From assembly GCF_029867415.1 (NCBI RefSeq), contig NC_081183.1, positions 31,769,806 to 31,833,805 of the forward strand: DNA of 64,000 nucleotides, written 5' to 3'. This document shows positions 33,781 through 46,822 of the stretch, piece by piece. Position 1 is the first letter of the stretch. Each line of letters opens with the position of its first letter. The position numbers were made by a program, and so were the translations under genes. Under the pieces are notes generated by a model, which saw only the letters and a list, made by a program, of their open reading frames with translations, ran no database searches and was not told the DNA's origin. The stretch comes from Vicia villosa (lineage: Eukaryota; Streptophyta; Magnoliopsida; Fabales; Fabaceae).

Positions 33781-35984
33781 CTAAATTTCTCCCGACAATA
33801 AACCATTATTTTATAAAGTCAGTCGAAGTCAAAGTCACCAACACATAGACACCAGATCCAGATTACATGTCTTTAGCGCGCTAAAGTCACCTGACTTTTG
33901 CTCAGATCAATCTCATGCTTTCACACAGTGCCAAGTGTCTTATTAAGTGTTATCGGCGTGAGAAAATTTTTGCCACATGACACCATTTCAAGTGTTGGAT
34001 TGATCTGATGGTGCAGACTGAGCGAAAGTCAGGGGACTTTGGGGCACTAAAGTCATGTAATCTAAATCCCATAGACACCGAAATTGACGTAATTTTGAAC
34101 CACATATCTTATTGTGAGTCATATATTGATAACAAGACACATCTTCAATTTAATATAAACAAAAAAAAAACAGTATGTTACTTCAATCTTTTTAACTGTT
34201 TTGTTAGTTTTAAATATGAAATGGTCCATACCACATGCTAGGTGAATAAAAATACCAAATTTAACTGTTGTTCTCATTGCATGAATGAGGCAAATCGGAT
34301 TGGAAGCAATCATGGTCCATAAAATGGTCCATACCACATGTTAGCTGAATCCAAAAACTCAAACGAGCCAACAGTTACTCAATGCCAATAATTTTACTGC
34401 TCCTCGGGATCAACATAGGACCTTCATAGAGCCACTTTTCTCGATGCAGGCAAAATTCTAGAAACAAATGCTCACAAAACACACCTAAGCATTTGTCACA
34501 ATTTCAGGAAGCTGAGTTGTTCTTCTTGCGAAAGGATCTTGATCTCATACCAGTTCCATTCTTCTTTCCAATGGCAAAGCCAGAAATTTTATGCCTAATT
34601 ATTTTTTGCACAACATTATCAGAGGTAGACTAACATTCTAAGGAAAAACAACCAAAGGCAGCAGCTAACATAATCTAAAAAGCACCAACATAGACATGAA
34701 TTCAACACTAAGACATAGACACCGGTACCATGGTTTAAAATTGCGGTACGTAACCGCGATTGCGGCCGCAGTATTGCTAAAGTGGTATATATTATAAACT
34801 ATGAAGCACGAACTCCAACACAGACACGCGGGATACGACACCGACACCCTGACACGTAGTCTAACACTTATAATGTAAAAACATCGGATATCGACACCGC
34901 TACATATATGATAATATTTGAGCTTCATTTATCCATCTAATTTTAAAAGAATTAAAAATATTCTAATCAAAATTGATGTCTTTAATTCTTCATTGATAAC
35001 ATTGTTTCAATACATGTTTAACCCTCTTAAACGTGTGATATTTGTTAAAAAATTATATAAGATGTGTTAAAGCAAAGGGAAAAACAATTTATTCTTGAAA
35101 TATTGGTCTGAATTGTCTAACACATGATGTATAATTGTCATACGAGTGTTAGACACCGATTCATAGAGTGTCTAATCAAAGAAATAAACAGTATTTCGGA
35201 GAAAACTTATGTCACTTTTCCAACACGTGTCGAACAAGTGTCAGAAACTAACACGCGTCAGAGTACATCTCAACATTCCTTCTTCTATAGGTGTCCATGC
35301 TTCATACATTATATAAAGAAAAAAAAAATTGTGCATTACCTGATAGTGGTCAATTGTTGGGTCAAATCATTGATCTCCAATCCAGAAAGCTTGAGAGAAG
35401 TTAAAGTTCCAGGTACCTCTTCAGAACAAACCTTAGACAATTTCTTAACAGAATCTCCTAATCTTCCAAAAGCCTATACAACAAATAAACACCAACAATT
35501 AGTTCTATATTATATCAACCATTCAAGATTCAACAAATCAATTGAAATTCACAACACAAAAACCTACCATTAACGTTGGAATAGAAACTAAAACCACTGA
35601 GAAAAATGACCCAAAAACCTGCAAAATCAGAAAACACAAAATTAGGGTTTGGTTTATTTGATCGTCAAAAAAAATTAATTTCACTAAGAAACCAAAAAAA
35701 AGAAGAAAATTTTGTGGTACCATGGAAAATACGAACAAGTGTGAGAGAAGTCCCAATTCAGGGGTGGGATGAACCGCTGCAATTTCGGGCGGCGGTGTGG
35801 CTGTGAAAAGGGATGGTGAATGAGTCGGCGGATTGGGTGAAGACTGGGCTGAGATTGACGGTGGCGGTGAGGTGGTTGAGGTGGTTGCACGGATGGAGAA
35901 TAGGGTGGTGCGTGAAGATGAGTGGGGGTGTATTTTGGTGAAGTTGAAAGGTCGTAGTGAGTGTGATTGAATTTGAAGCGACAT
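33711..35984 (-). CDS. Putative plastid membrane protein with two alternative last exons
   Basis: Exons on the - strand: 35733-35984 (84 codons), 35568-35618 (17 codons), 35340-35473 (44 codons plus 2 nt), then a last exon at either 34504-34594 or 33711-33780. All junctions are GT..AG and both last exons restore the same phase and give Arg at the split codon. Products: 175 or 168 aa. The N-terminus (about 1-60) is rich in Ser, Thr and Pro with few acidic residues, like a chloroplast transit peptide. LLSHLF joined to VFGSFFSVVLVSIPTLM forms one transmembrane helix across exons 1 and 2. A helical domain follows (RLGDSVKKLSK, EEVPGTLTSLKLSGLEINDL). I recognise it as a conserved plant protein but cannot name it. 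A MITE lies 26 bp upstream of the ATG. Confidence 0.72.
34504..34594 (-). CDS. Proximal alternative last exon (A)
   Basis: Follows the acceptor aataattag. Completes AG|G (Arg) and reads HKISGFAIGKKNGTGMRSRS followed by a basic tail and TGA. It shares KISGF..GKK with exon B, and the 3' flanks are also alike. Confidence 0.6.
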
Positions 35985-36009
35985 TGATGCTAAAGTTTAT
36001 GGGTTGATG

Positions 36010-36190
36010 GACTTGGATCATCTCCTTCAATATTCTCTCCTTCCCTCTCCTTCCTCTCTATCTCTCTCTTAATTTTACTCTCACTCATCATTAAAAAACA
36101 TAAAATAATTAAGAGAGAGAATAAGATTAAGAGAGAGATAGAGAGGAAGGAGAGGGAAGTAGAGAATATTGAAGGAGAGAATCCAAAGTG
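36010..36190. mobile_element. Mutator-like MITE with long inverted arms
   Basis: Flanked by a perfect 10-bp direct repeat TGGGTTGATG (36000-36009 and 36191-36200). Arms of about 60 bp (36010-36072 and 36130-36190) are nearly perfect inverted repeats (ttctctccttcaatattctc and its complement) around a loop of about 55 bp. A transcript would fold into a long hairpin. It is placed in the 5' UTR or promoter of the - strand gene starting at 35984. Confidence 0.88.
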
Positions 36191-37314
36191 TGGGTTGATG
36201 CTATGTTTTGTGGTAGTTTGATTTGTTTTTGTTTTTGTTTTGATTTTCTAAATCTAAACTAGCTTCACCAATGTAATAGATTATGGTACTTTATTTTTGT
36301 ATTTATTTAATCTACTAGTAAAAAGTGTTCTACTCACTTATGAACAAGTGAACTTCCACTAAGTCATAACACATAGGGAGTATAACCTCCATTTTTATCA
36401 CCTCAAATATATTTTGATTTAAGTTTGCAATAGTTTCATTTTTAACATATATTATTAATTTGAACATTGAAATTTTAATCTTGCATGTACCTCTTCTTAG
36501 GTTATTGGAAATCATAACCACCGCATCCCAAATTTTGCCATAGTGGACATCTTTATACTTTTATCTATTATGTTCTACTAATGTGGAATAATGGCACCGC
36601 ATGTGAGAATCGTCTTTTGATTTTCACGAATTAAAAGAGGGATTTTTCAGTGATGGAGTTCACGAATTAAACGGGGACTTAAACTAATACCCATAACAAG
36701 AGCTTTTTAAGAAATTTAACTCCCAACCAAAACAATCACTTCCTAAAAAAAGAATGATTTACTCTAGAGAAAAAATACTCTTGGTATATTTTCAATTATA
36801 CCCTCACACAAAACACTATTCTCATTAAGTCTCAAGAATACTCAAAAGCATTAAGGCTAAAATATGTGAGAAAAATATGAATGATTTGGAGAGGTTATGA
36901 GATAAATGAAAGGTAAGATTTTTTATGTTTTCTAGATGTTTTGAAATGATAGATAAACTCTTTATTTATAGGCCAAGAAATTGTGTAAATTTGAAAATAA
37001 TCCATGGGACAAATAAGTAACCAGATCAATTAGGCTAATTGATTAGGCAATGCCAATAATCGATTATGGCTGCCCAAAATGGAAGTTTAGATATAGAGTC
37101 GTTAACGATCGTTAAGATAATATCATAATCAATTATAAACTCGATTAGGCATCATTTAATCATTTAGGCTTATAATCCAATCAATTAAACAGTTTACAAA
37201 CCTAATCAAATAGACTGCCTAGGCTTTAAAAACATTTTTAGGTGATTTTAATTAAAAATTAGAGGTTTCTCAATGTTTTGTGTGTGTGTGTGTGCGAGTG
37301 AGAGAGAGAGAGAG

Positions 37315-37361
<47 letters not shown>

Positions 37362-37892
37362 TTTAGTTATAATACTTCCAGAAACACCCTTGTGTCTCTA
37401 GAATATAATGATCATTCAACCAGACACAATCAATCGAGCTTTCACACTTCCTCTCTTTCACACTCTGAAGCCTTAAGTCTTGACATCATTATATTTGATT
37501 TTAGCATCCTTGAGTCTTCTTGATGAGGCTTGAGATATTTCCATGTTAATTACCATCATATGAGATGTTGAAAGTTTAAACCAATGGTCATCATAAACCA
37601 TAAGTCTTCACTTGAGAGTCATTGGACTACAGTGTTAACTTTAAACAAATGTATTTTAGCTTGATCAACTGTAAGTATGAAGTTCGCCTAAGAGCGGGGA
37701 AGAATTAGGTTCTTTAAAATTTTATTAGTTTTTAGTGAAGATGAAATTATTTTTCTGGTTTATGGTGAGGTTATGGAAGAGGTAAAGTGCAGAAAAATAA
37801 ATGACACAAGGATATATCCTGGACCCCCTCACAATCCGGTAGTACTCCAGTCCTTTTACGCAGTAAGAGATTTCACTATAGTTGGTAACTTG
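36191..37892. repeat. Probable old LTR sequence, family unresolved
   Basis: No ORF. From about 36700 the text has features of legume LTRs (repeated 'aatcgattat'-type words at 37035-37140; 'ggaccccctcacaatccggt' near 37832). The 3' gypsy LTR at 37893 inserted in it. Contains the microsatellite at 37279-37360. Confidence 0.35.
37279..37360. repeat. (TG)n(GA)n(TG)n microsatellite
   Basis: TG repeats, then GA repeats (37300-37318), then TG to 37360. Confidence 0.97.
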
Positions 37893-38877
37893 TGTAACAC
37901 CCTAAAGTGCCCCACGTAAATATATAGGAAATTAATAGTAATTAAAATATAATTTCAAAAACATTTAGGATGCTACCTTCATAAATCCACAAAAACCTCA
38001 TAAAGTAGATACGCAACACATAGCACAAATTAATCATGTCTAAAATCCTTTTATCTTAATCGTAGTGGATAATAACAGTACAAATCATTCGCAAATTTTC
38101 AACATCAAACTTAAAACATAACTTGACAAAATCGTCTTTAGAATAAGTACCAACATAAAACACTAATAGAAAATTCAGCAATGGAGTTTATAAAGATTTA
38201 CTCCCAAATTAACAAAACAAACGTAAAAAGCCCCCGAGTGTTACGTATCAGGGTAACATAAGGGTATCTCCATGTTACCAACATAAGGGTAACATTCAAA
38301 CAAAAGGGGTGAGATATCATAATATTATAAACGGAAGTATAATAATGAGCAGATCGAAATACAAGTTCACATGATCATACTCCATGTTATTCCATTCATT
38401 CACTACATTTGTCATAAAATATTACAACATACCAATACACATACATCCACATCAAAGAATCACAATTATCAAACCAATAGTAATAACAATGATATGAAAT
38501 GAGACCGACTTCCTAATATGCATGTGGTACTCAGGGCATCGGCCCATATCGCTTTGCCAATTTTAGGCATAATCAAGCCAAGCTCACGTCACTTTGCTAA
38601 TCTAGGCCACGTCATCGTCCCTATTTTCCTATTTTCCTCCTTTTATTAATCTTTCACTAATTATTTCCCTTTATTTGAGCTTAACATTCACACTCCCTTA
38701 TTACTCATGCTAACTCACATTCACGACCCAATTACTACTTATCTAGCACTCTCTTATTATTATTATTATTATTATTATAACATAAAACAATTATATCAAA
38801 CACCGAGGATTCCTAATTTCGCTATATAATTCAACTTATGCGAATTAAATAATTAAATAAATATTACGAGCGTTATA
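37893..38877 (-). repeat. 3' LTR of the Tekay-like host element
   Basis: 985 bp, TGTAACACCCTAAAG...GAGCGTTATA (the usual end GTTACA has changed to GTTATA). The PPT on the - strand reads attctaagtgggggaaagt (38878-38896). Contains a short (TTA)n run at 38754-38778. Confidence 0.85.
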
Positions 38878-38896
38878 ACTTTCCCCCACTTAGAAT

Positions 38897-40457
38897 ATTT
38901 TTGTCCTCGAAAATTTACCTGATTCAAACAACTCGGGATAGGATTCCCGCATCTTGCTTTCCAACTCCCACATCATGCTTTCCCCGACAGCTCCTGACCA
39001 GACTACTTTCACCAAGGCATTCTCCTTGCCTCTTAAAGTTTTCATTTCATGATCCGCGATCCGTATAGGCATTGTGTCGCACCCCAATTTTTGACCTACA
39101 ATATTTCATTCATTTTGTCAAATCACATTCATGTTTCATGCGCATTCATCATTCATTCATCGCATCGTTGCATATCGACTTTCATCAAAGTCAACAAAAA
39201 CAACTTATATTTCACATATTTTTAGTCAAGTTACTTTGTTATCGAACTTTTTTTTACTTTTTACTTTCCATAGAGTTTAGTTTTTCTTATCATTACCTTT
39301 CTTATTAAAAAGTATTAAAAAATAATTAGTTTTAGAGTTTTAGTTTAAATTTTGATTACTTTTGTTTATTTTGTTTATTTATTACTTTTGATTGTTTATT
39401 ATTAGTTTAGATAAAAAATAAGAAGGCTTTTTGTTGTTTAGGCCCAAATTGGTTTTATAAAGTCCACTTATCATTTTTTTTTACAGTAAACAAAAACAAA
39501 CAAGAATGATACAATTTTAACAAAAAAAAAGAGTTTGTCTTCTTCTGCTTGCACCCTATCCCACGCCCTGTTTCTTCTGCCATGCTATATCACTATCCCA
39601 CCAACTTGCTGCTCCCCATGCCATGCCAAATATGGCATCAAAATGGAACAACAAATCTGCATAAACAAAAGCAAGAAATCAGTTTCCATAAGTGTTCAAA
39701 TTCCAACCAAATTTCCCCCCAAAAACCCTTTAGGTCCCTCTATATAACGAAGAACAACAGGCAAAGAAAAGGGGAGGCTCCACAAAAACTCTGCAAAACA
39801 TTAACATACATTCATCCATTTCAAAACCTTCACAAAGTCCAAACTCACAACAAACTCCAAAAAAAATAGATCTACCTTCATCAAATTACCTTCATTCAGT
39901 AGCTGATTCCATAGTCACCATGTAACATTCATCATCATACCTTCAATCTCCTCTATGACGTAAACATTACGCTAACACTCAAACACTAAACTAACTAAAT
40001 GGGTCCCATCGAGTACGATGGAGGTGAGGGGTGCTAATACCTTCCCCTTGCTTAACCGACTCCCGAACCCTAATTTGGTTGCGATGACCATCTTATCCCT
40101 TTTCTTTTACATTCGTGGGTTTTATCGATATTTTCCCTTTCCTTCTTGGAATAAATAAAGTTCGGTGGCGACTCTGTTGTACTTTGAGCGCGCGATAAAC
40201 GCTCGAGTCACATTTTTACCGCTACACATTGTCTCCACAGTGATATTATCCCGTACTTGCACATCATCCATATGAATCATGTGGGACGGATCTGAAATGT
40301 ACTTTCAGAGTTGTGACACATGAAACACGTCATGCAAATTCGAAAGGTTAGGAGGTAAGGTCACCCTATAAGCAACATTTCCAACTTTGTCTGAAATCTG
40401 ATACGGACCAATAAAACGAGAAGTGAGCTTCTTAGACTTCAATGCCCGCCCAACACC
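38897..40457 (-). pseudogene. Tekay-like integrase C-terminal region, split by a solo LTR
   Basis: On the - strand, 40457-40227 reads GVGRALKSKKLTSRFIGPYQ, then a region with FHVSQLRKYI. 39074-38890 continues MPIRIADHEMKTLRGKENAL and VKVVWSGAVGESMMWELESK. This is the integrase tail and C-terminal end of a Tekay element. The split is caused by the 39075-40226 LTR with its CATTG duplication. Confidence 0.85.
39075..40226 (+). mobile_element. Solo LTR, 1152 bp, Ogre-like ends
   Basis: TGTCGCACCCCAATTTTTG...CCGCTACA with perfect 5-bp duplication CATTG (39070-39074, 40227-40231). Near its end it carries 'gttcggtggcgactctg', a phrase shared with the solo LTR at 42844-46539 ('gtcggtggcgactcatg'), so the two belong to related families. 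No interior sequence is left. Orientation is assumed. Confidence 0.9.
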
Positions 40458-42843
40458 TGTAACACCCCAATTCTACCCAAGCATTTAGGTAAGAAAATAT
40501 CAGAGTATTAAAATTTCATACAACACAATTAGGATGTTACACTAAGTAACCAAACAAACACCTAGAAAACAAACGGACATCAGCGATGCCAAAAGCATAC
40601 AACACCTGCCAATAAAACGATACATAACACACGAAAGATATGAACATATAAATGTATGTATAGCTCTCACTCTCAAAGAGGAGTTTTCCAAAACAAAATG
40701 TTTACAATACACATCATCACATCATCACATATACATGTTCAAAAGAGTCATATACAAATAAATAACAACAGACTCCCGACTACCCGGTGTTACGTATCAG
40801 AGCAACTGACAAGACCGACTGGAGAACTACCTCTTCCAAAAGACTCCCAAAGCGGCTAATCTGCAGGATGCCACTCAAGCATCAAATCAGCAGAAGGGTG
40901 AGAATATAATTTATAATGAAGAAGCATGATAAATATAGTAATGCCAACAAGTATCATCAAGAATCATACAACAAAGTAATCCACTAAGTCAACCACAATC
41001 AATATATAAGTAATGCGACACATGAATGATAACATAAATTATAAAGACAGACAATGATGAATGAGACTCGACTGTGCATATGCATGTGGTACCAAATCCG
41101 GAGTAAACTCCTCCTTGTCATGATGACAAATACACCTTTGCCGAGCATTATGCTGGGACTTCTTTCCCTCAGGAAAATACACCTTTGTCGAGCGGTAAGC
41201 TACGACTAATCGTCATCGAGCATTTCGCCCCCACTGATGACCTCTTGCCACTCGGGCAAATACACCTTTTTACCGAGCATTAAGCTCCCACTGGTAATAA
41301 TTGCCAATTCAGGCCACCTGTTAATAGCATTCCGCCATTAACGTATTGAAATGTTATGATGTGCAAATATATGACTCTATTACATGACAACAACATCATC
41401 AACAATATAACACGGTCACATACTCACGTTACACCGTTTATATTATATCCAAAAGGATACATCACCAATTAATAACATCGTTATCAATTATATCACACCA
41501 TAATTACCACACAGGCATTAATAAGCACACAACACACATTCACCGTCAAAACATACTGGCCACATCGGCATAGATGAACGTATAACACACTTATACACAT
41601 CAAGTTAATATTGGTCATCGGCCCACAACTTCATCAATACATCATCAACAAGTTGTAATAACAACAATTCAACATTGATAATACATCTTTCTCATAACAA
41701 CAATTACTTGCCATAAGGCCACACATCATGTTAACAACAAACAACCAAACATCGTCACATATCAAGAATGAATATTCATTAATACATAACACATACGAAC
41801 ATGATTTCATGTTAATCCACACATCAACAACAATTGCAACCAAGCACTATGATTGTTTACCAATCATATCGCGCATATAAATAATTATGTGTTTTCATCA
41901 ACAACACCTCATAACAAATTAATAACAAGCTAACCAAGCCTATACTATCATATAGAACATCCAACTAGCTTCCTAACGCTTCGAACGACGTATGAAACGG
42001 AGTTACGGATCAAAAGTTACAAGGTTTCAAAGTTTGGATAATTGAACATACTACACAATTCATCACTTGATCCTAATAAAAATAATGGGATACTACATCC
42101 TATGAATCATTTAATTAGATAATAATATAGTTCATTGCGTTAGTTTTCCGACGCTTCGAACGGCGACAAAATCGGAGTTACGGTTCAGAAGTTACGAAGT
42201 TTCGAAGTTTTGGAAAAACAGAAAATGTTGTTGGCCGCTTGAGCTCCGCTCAGCGGACCCTGCCAGAAGCGAGCCAAAGAAAACTCCGCTCAGCGGACCC
42301 CCCTCCGCTCAGCGGACCTGCGAGAACCCAGAAAAAACCAGCACGAACCAGAACTGTTCTAATCCCCTTATACCCACCAAAACCACTCCAAAACATCATT
42401 ATAACACCAATACAACACATACATACCATATAAACAACATAACATCAAACTTTTCATGGTTGATTCATCATTGTTTCTCAAAACCTAACTTTTTCTCCAA
42501 CTCCAATCAATCCATAGAAATGGAAAACAAACATGATCAATCACCATAACACAACAAGGATATGATTCTATACAAAATACCAACCAAGACATGTTTGAAT
42601 CTTACTATATCATGAAAACATCACAACTTCTTACAAAACAAGTAAGAATGGAAAACATGGAAAGGATGAAGAAGATGAACAAGAACAAGACTATAAGAAT
42701 CATACATTCAAGATAAATTAGATTCACCCCCTTATCTTGGTTTGATTCTTCATCTTCTCCAAAATCCCCTTCTTCACTTTCTCTCCATCTTTGCTCTTCT
42801 TCTTTCTCTCTTCCCTTTCTTTCTCTTCTTTTTCTTTCCACCC

Positions 42844-45800
42844 TGTCATACCCCAAAATTTGCCCATACATTTCCTCCTATTCAAAATCAGATCAATGCG
42901 CAAAACTCATAAGACACATTCTCCTATACAAAGGCTCTGAACTAGGGTTTGATTCTTTCAAAGGAAAATCACTGAATCAATGGCTTCCAAGCATCTCATA
43001 TGGCTCAACATGTCTCACATTACCTCCATGACAAGTATCAAGACATATCTCAAAGTTCTGGTCACTCAAAAGTTCAGAAAGTCAACAGTTGACTAAGTTA
43101 ACCTAAAAGTCAACTGAACTTTGACCAGCAATAACTCTCACATGGAACATCAGAAATTTCCCATCCAAAGCTCACTTTGAAGGAAATTTGATTCTCTACA
43201 AAATTGTCTCTCACATGCCAAGTCCAAAAATGCTTCATTTGAGAGATATGGACTAAAACATTATAGGTCCTTTTCAAAGGTCAACAAAAAGACATTTTTT
43301 TCAAAAGGACATAAAATGAGAATGGAAAATGATTTTGATATGAGACCAAAGACACTGGTTAGAGGACTCTCTGAGGTTTCTAAAAAGTCCTAGAACACTT
43401 CCATACCTCAAAAATTGAGAGAGATAGGCCTTGTCAAAGTTGAGCTATTTTGGAGGGAAAAATATGAAAGAATTTGAATATTTTTGCAAATGGGCCCAAG
43501 ATATTTTCATTCAAACTTGATCCACAAGTCATCTAAAGCCTCAAACCCAATTCCCACGAAATTTTGGCTTTTATTTGATTTTATATGAATTTTTTATCAT
43601 TTAAATGTGATAAATAACTTATATAAATCATGAAAATCAAAATATTCAATTAAAAGGCCAATTCCAATCAAATCTAATCATCATAATATCCCATAATCAT
43701 ATAAATTTCGTGCAAAGTGGAATTGGGATGATTGAATCATATATTGGCCAAAATTGGAAAGAGTGAAAATCATATTTTCTCAAATTTTCAATTATAGATT
43801 TAAAGAGATTTTGGCCAAGTTTGTTAACCTATTCTCCTCTCTATAAATACTTGAAGCAATCCTAATGCTAGGGGGACGAAAATTCTGCTCCAAGAACCAC
43901 CTTCAAACTCTCCAAAATTCAAGAGAATTGCAAAAATCGTTTTGTAATTACAACTCAATTCAAAGAGTTTTGAAGATCCAAGAACATTCCTGAAGCATCA
44001 CTGAGTGTTTTACAACCATTCTCAAGCCGTGAAGCATCAAGAACAATCACCAATACCTCACGGTTTGACAAACTTTTTCCAATTCCGATTTCAATTTTTT
44101 GTGCATTATAAATGAATTTTGATTGCACAGTCGTGTTTACAATGATGTTATGAGTGATTCTGGAAATTTAATTGCGTTTATTTGCTTGCACACGGAATCC
44201 ACCATTGTTAGGGTTCCAAGCTTTGAATTGGGATTTTTTAACATGAATGAAATTGGACCATAATAAGAGCATAGTTACATTCGGGATGCGATTTTGAGTC
44301 GATTTATATCATTATATCTTATTTATTCATCGTATTCCATGAGATTGATTTGTGCAAGGTTGAGGAAGAACACAATTTTCACGAAGAAGAAAAAGGAACA
44401 GTAATGGCGCGTTAGTTTTTTTTAAAATCTTCTTTGCGTCATTTTAATGTTTATCCAGATTGCGTCCCGTTTCATTATCAGCAATTGCAGCTGGCTCAGT
44501 TGGTGGAAGCGTTTCAAGGATATGCGTGAGGCCCTGGGTTCGAACCCTACCCTCCACGCTATTATTTTGGCTATTTTTTGTTTTGACTTGCAGGAAGATC
44601 CGGTGGTCATGCTGCCCATGTGAGGTCCATGCACCTTTATTAAGCTAACCGTCAGATCACAGCGCCTTCTAATCCAATGCATACAAACACGCCAGTCCAT
44701 CATGCGCCTCCTCAGGCCCACCACGCATGATTACCAGCTAAGAATTCTTTAATATTTCTTTATTTTTATATACAACTTATTTTTTATATATTTGTTTATA
44801 TATTGTTTTTTAAATCCTTTTAGTTTTTTTTCTCTCTTAACAAAATTATTATTATTCTAAATTCTTTTTTTATAAAAAATATTAAATTTAAAATATTTAT
44901 TGTTATTAGCCTTTTGATTTGAATTGGTTAAATTTATCTAAATTATTTAATTGATTGTTAATGCCTTTATTAATTATTTAAAAATATATATTAGGGTTAG
45001 GATATTTAATCGAAACCCTATTTTCACCGATTTAGTTAATTATGTTAAGAAAACCAATAATTAATTGAGTTGATTATTTATTTTATTAACCATGGTTAAT
45101 TTACACCCAAATCAGGATTTACGAGAATTAGTCCTACACTAAAAAATGTTATTTTTCTGTGTCCTTTTCAGGGTTGACTTTTCCGATGCCTTCCGACTAT
45201 GCGCTACGTCAAAAGAACGAAGCTAAGTTCTAAACCCCTTTTCTATTAATATTATTTACCATTTATTTTGTTTAATTAGGATTTAATTTCCTCGCACATA
45301 GAATTTCTCTTACACTGATTCCTTCCTTTTTCTTTGCTAATTCTCCGAGGGTCAGAGTCAATGCTTCAGGCAACCTCCGCCCATCAACCTTCATCAATCA
45401 AAGCTAAGTACCTATTATTTGGTTGTTTTAATTTCTGTTATCTTCTTACTTTTAGGGTTAGTAACGTTTTCCTCCGAACTATAATGCACTCACCCCTTCT
45501 GTTTATTTTTCCTTTTCCAATTTTCAGGGTTGACCAACCAGTCAAAGCTCCGGTGTCCGGTAACACTAAAACTTAACCTCATTTATTTTCTGTTTTAATT
45601 ATTACCTGTGTCAAACCTATTACTATCCGCTGGTTTCATTTTCCCCCTCCCCTTTATTGCTTTATAACTGCGTGGTTAGTAATTTAGGGAGTGCAAGATT
45701 GTAATTGACTTAGAATAACTAATTACAAGATAGATAACTGAATTGAACCACGTGATTGTTGCACACACGCACTCTTTTGGGGTAACCTCTCTGTTGCCTT

Positions 45801-46539
45801 GTTGCCTGTTGTCGGTTGCCTGTTGCCTTGTGTTTTTTTGCAGAATAAGCCACGTCCCTCGAATACGAGGATACCTCAGCCATGTTGCCTCGATATGTAA
45901 AGGTCATACGACCCTAAATGATGCTGCCTTCGATACACAAATATGACCTCGACCCTCGGAAGTTGCCTACGGAAAAGGCTGAGGTATCTTTTAGTTGCCT
46001 ACGAAAGGCTATTCTGATCCTTCCCCTTAGACTACCTGCCTCTCTATGGCATGGGTCAGTCTTTGGGCGAATGATAATTCGATGACCCTTCTACCTCCAA
46101 ACGAAAGGCTTCCTGCCCTCTTATGGCAAGGACTGACCCTTTCATTCTGAAAGGCTAAAAAGAGACCTATCATCTGAGTTTAAGGTAATTGCCCCTAATT
46201 GCCTTGCCATGCTCTATTTTCTATATTCTTTCTCAAAATTCTTCAAAAAAAACTGGCTACGCTCATTTACGAGCTAAAGTCCATTTTTTCCTCTTTCATC
46301 TACATTTTTCTGAAAACGAGCAAGCAAAGCAATTAAGAGCCCATAGAAAACCATGGATGCAAAGGGTGCCTTACACCTTCCCTTTGCATAAATTACCCCC
46401 CGAACTTAGATTTCTTTAAAAGGTTTTTTTTCTGTTTCTTTTAGCCTTTCTGAATTTGTTTGGATAAAATAAAAGTCGGTGGCGACTCATGCTTAACCGC
46501 GACATTTCGATCGATAAAAAGTCAGTTCACCGTATTACA
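42844..46539 (+). mobile_element. Solo LTR, 3696 bp, Ogre-like
   Basis: TGTCATACCCCAAAATTTG...CGTATTACA with 5-bp duplication CACCC (42839-42843, 46540-46544). The uninterrupted target is visible in the partner LTR near 52310. Length and ends fit the long LTRs of Ogre elements in legumes. Contains a tRNA-like segment and 'gttgcctacg..aaaggct' repeats (45960-46010). No ORF of note. A solo LTR left by LTR-LTR recombination is the simplest reading. Confidence 0.85.
44487..44560 (+). other. tRNA-like segment within the long solo LTR
   Basis: A-box TGGCTCAGTTGG (44492-44503) and B-box GGTTCGAACCC (44537-44547) are at normal tRNA spacing. The flanks do not pair as a clean acceptor stem, so this is a tRNA-derived relic or SINE head rather than a working tRNA gene. 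Confidence 0.5.
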
Positions 46540-46822
46540 CACCCTTTTTCCTTTCTCACAAATATCTCTTTCTTATAAAGAAAATATCTACCCCGCGAAA
46601 ATGACCAAAATGCCCCTACGCTCAAATATCGTTCAAACGCCCCCAAAACGCGGAATATTACCTTAATAATATTTCTAGTACCAAAAATATGAAAACCTTC
46701 AATTAAATATTAGTCCGCCATCCCGAACTAATACCGACTGAAACGACTCCAAAAACGGTAAAATTCCAATAAACGTCACAAACGTCCAAATCAAGCATAT
46801 ACTTATTTTTCCGGGCGTTACA

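Larger units (their letters stand above)
40458..46822 (-). repeat. 3' LTR of the nested gypsy element (interrupted)
   Basis: TGTAACACCCCAATTC...GGGCGTTACA. Without the 3696-bp insertion and its duplication it is 2664 bp, matching the right copy with scattered single-base changes. Three copies of TCCGCTCAGCGGAC (42245-42258, 42285-42298, 42304-42317) form a GC-rich cluster. The regular 'aatacacctttNNcgagc' phrases at 41127-41275 also repeat in the other LTR. Confidence 0.92.

Noticed and set aside
41120..41290. Regularly spaced repeat that resembles a CRISPR array
   Set aside because: Only a few uneven 'aatacacctttNNcgagc' phrases in an LTR of a plant retroelement; no array structure.
42605..42871. 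Charged Arg/Glu-rich - strand ORF (also at 52074-52412)
   Set aside because: Translation of a CT-rich stretch in the LTR, differing between the two copies only by LTR changes.
44487..44560. Functional tRNA gene
   Set aside because: Both promoter boxes are present but the ends do not pair as an acceptor stem and it sits inside a repeat.
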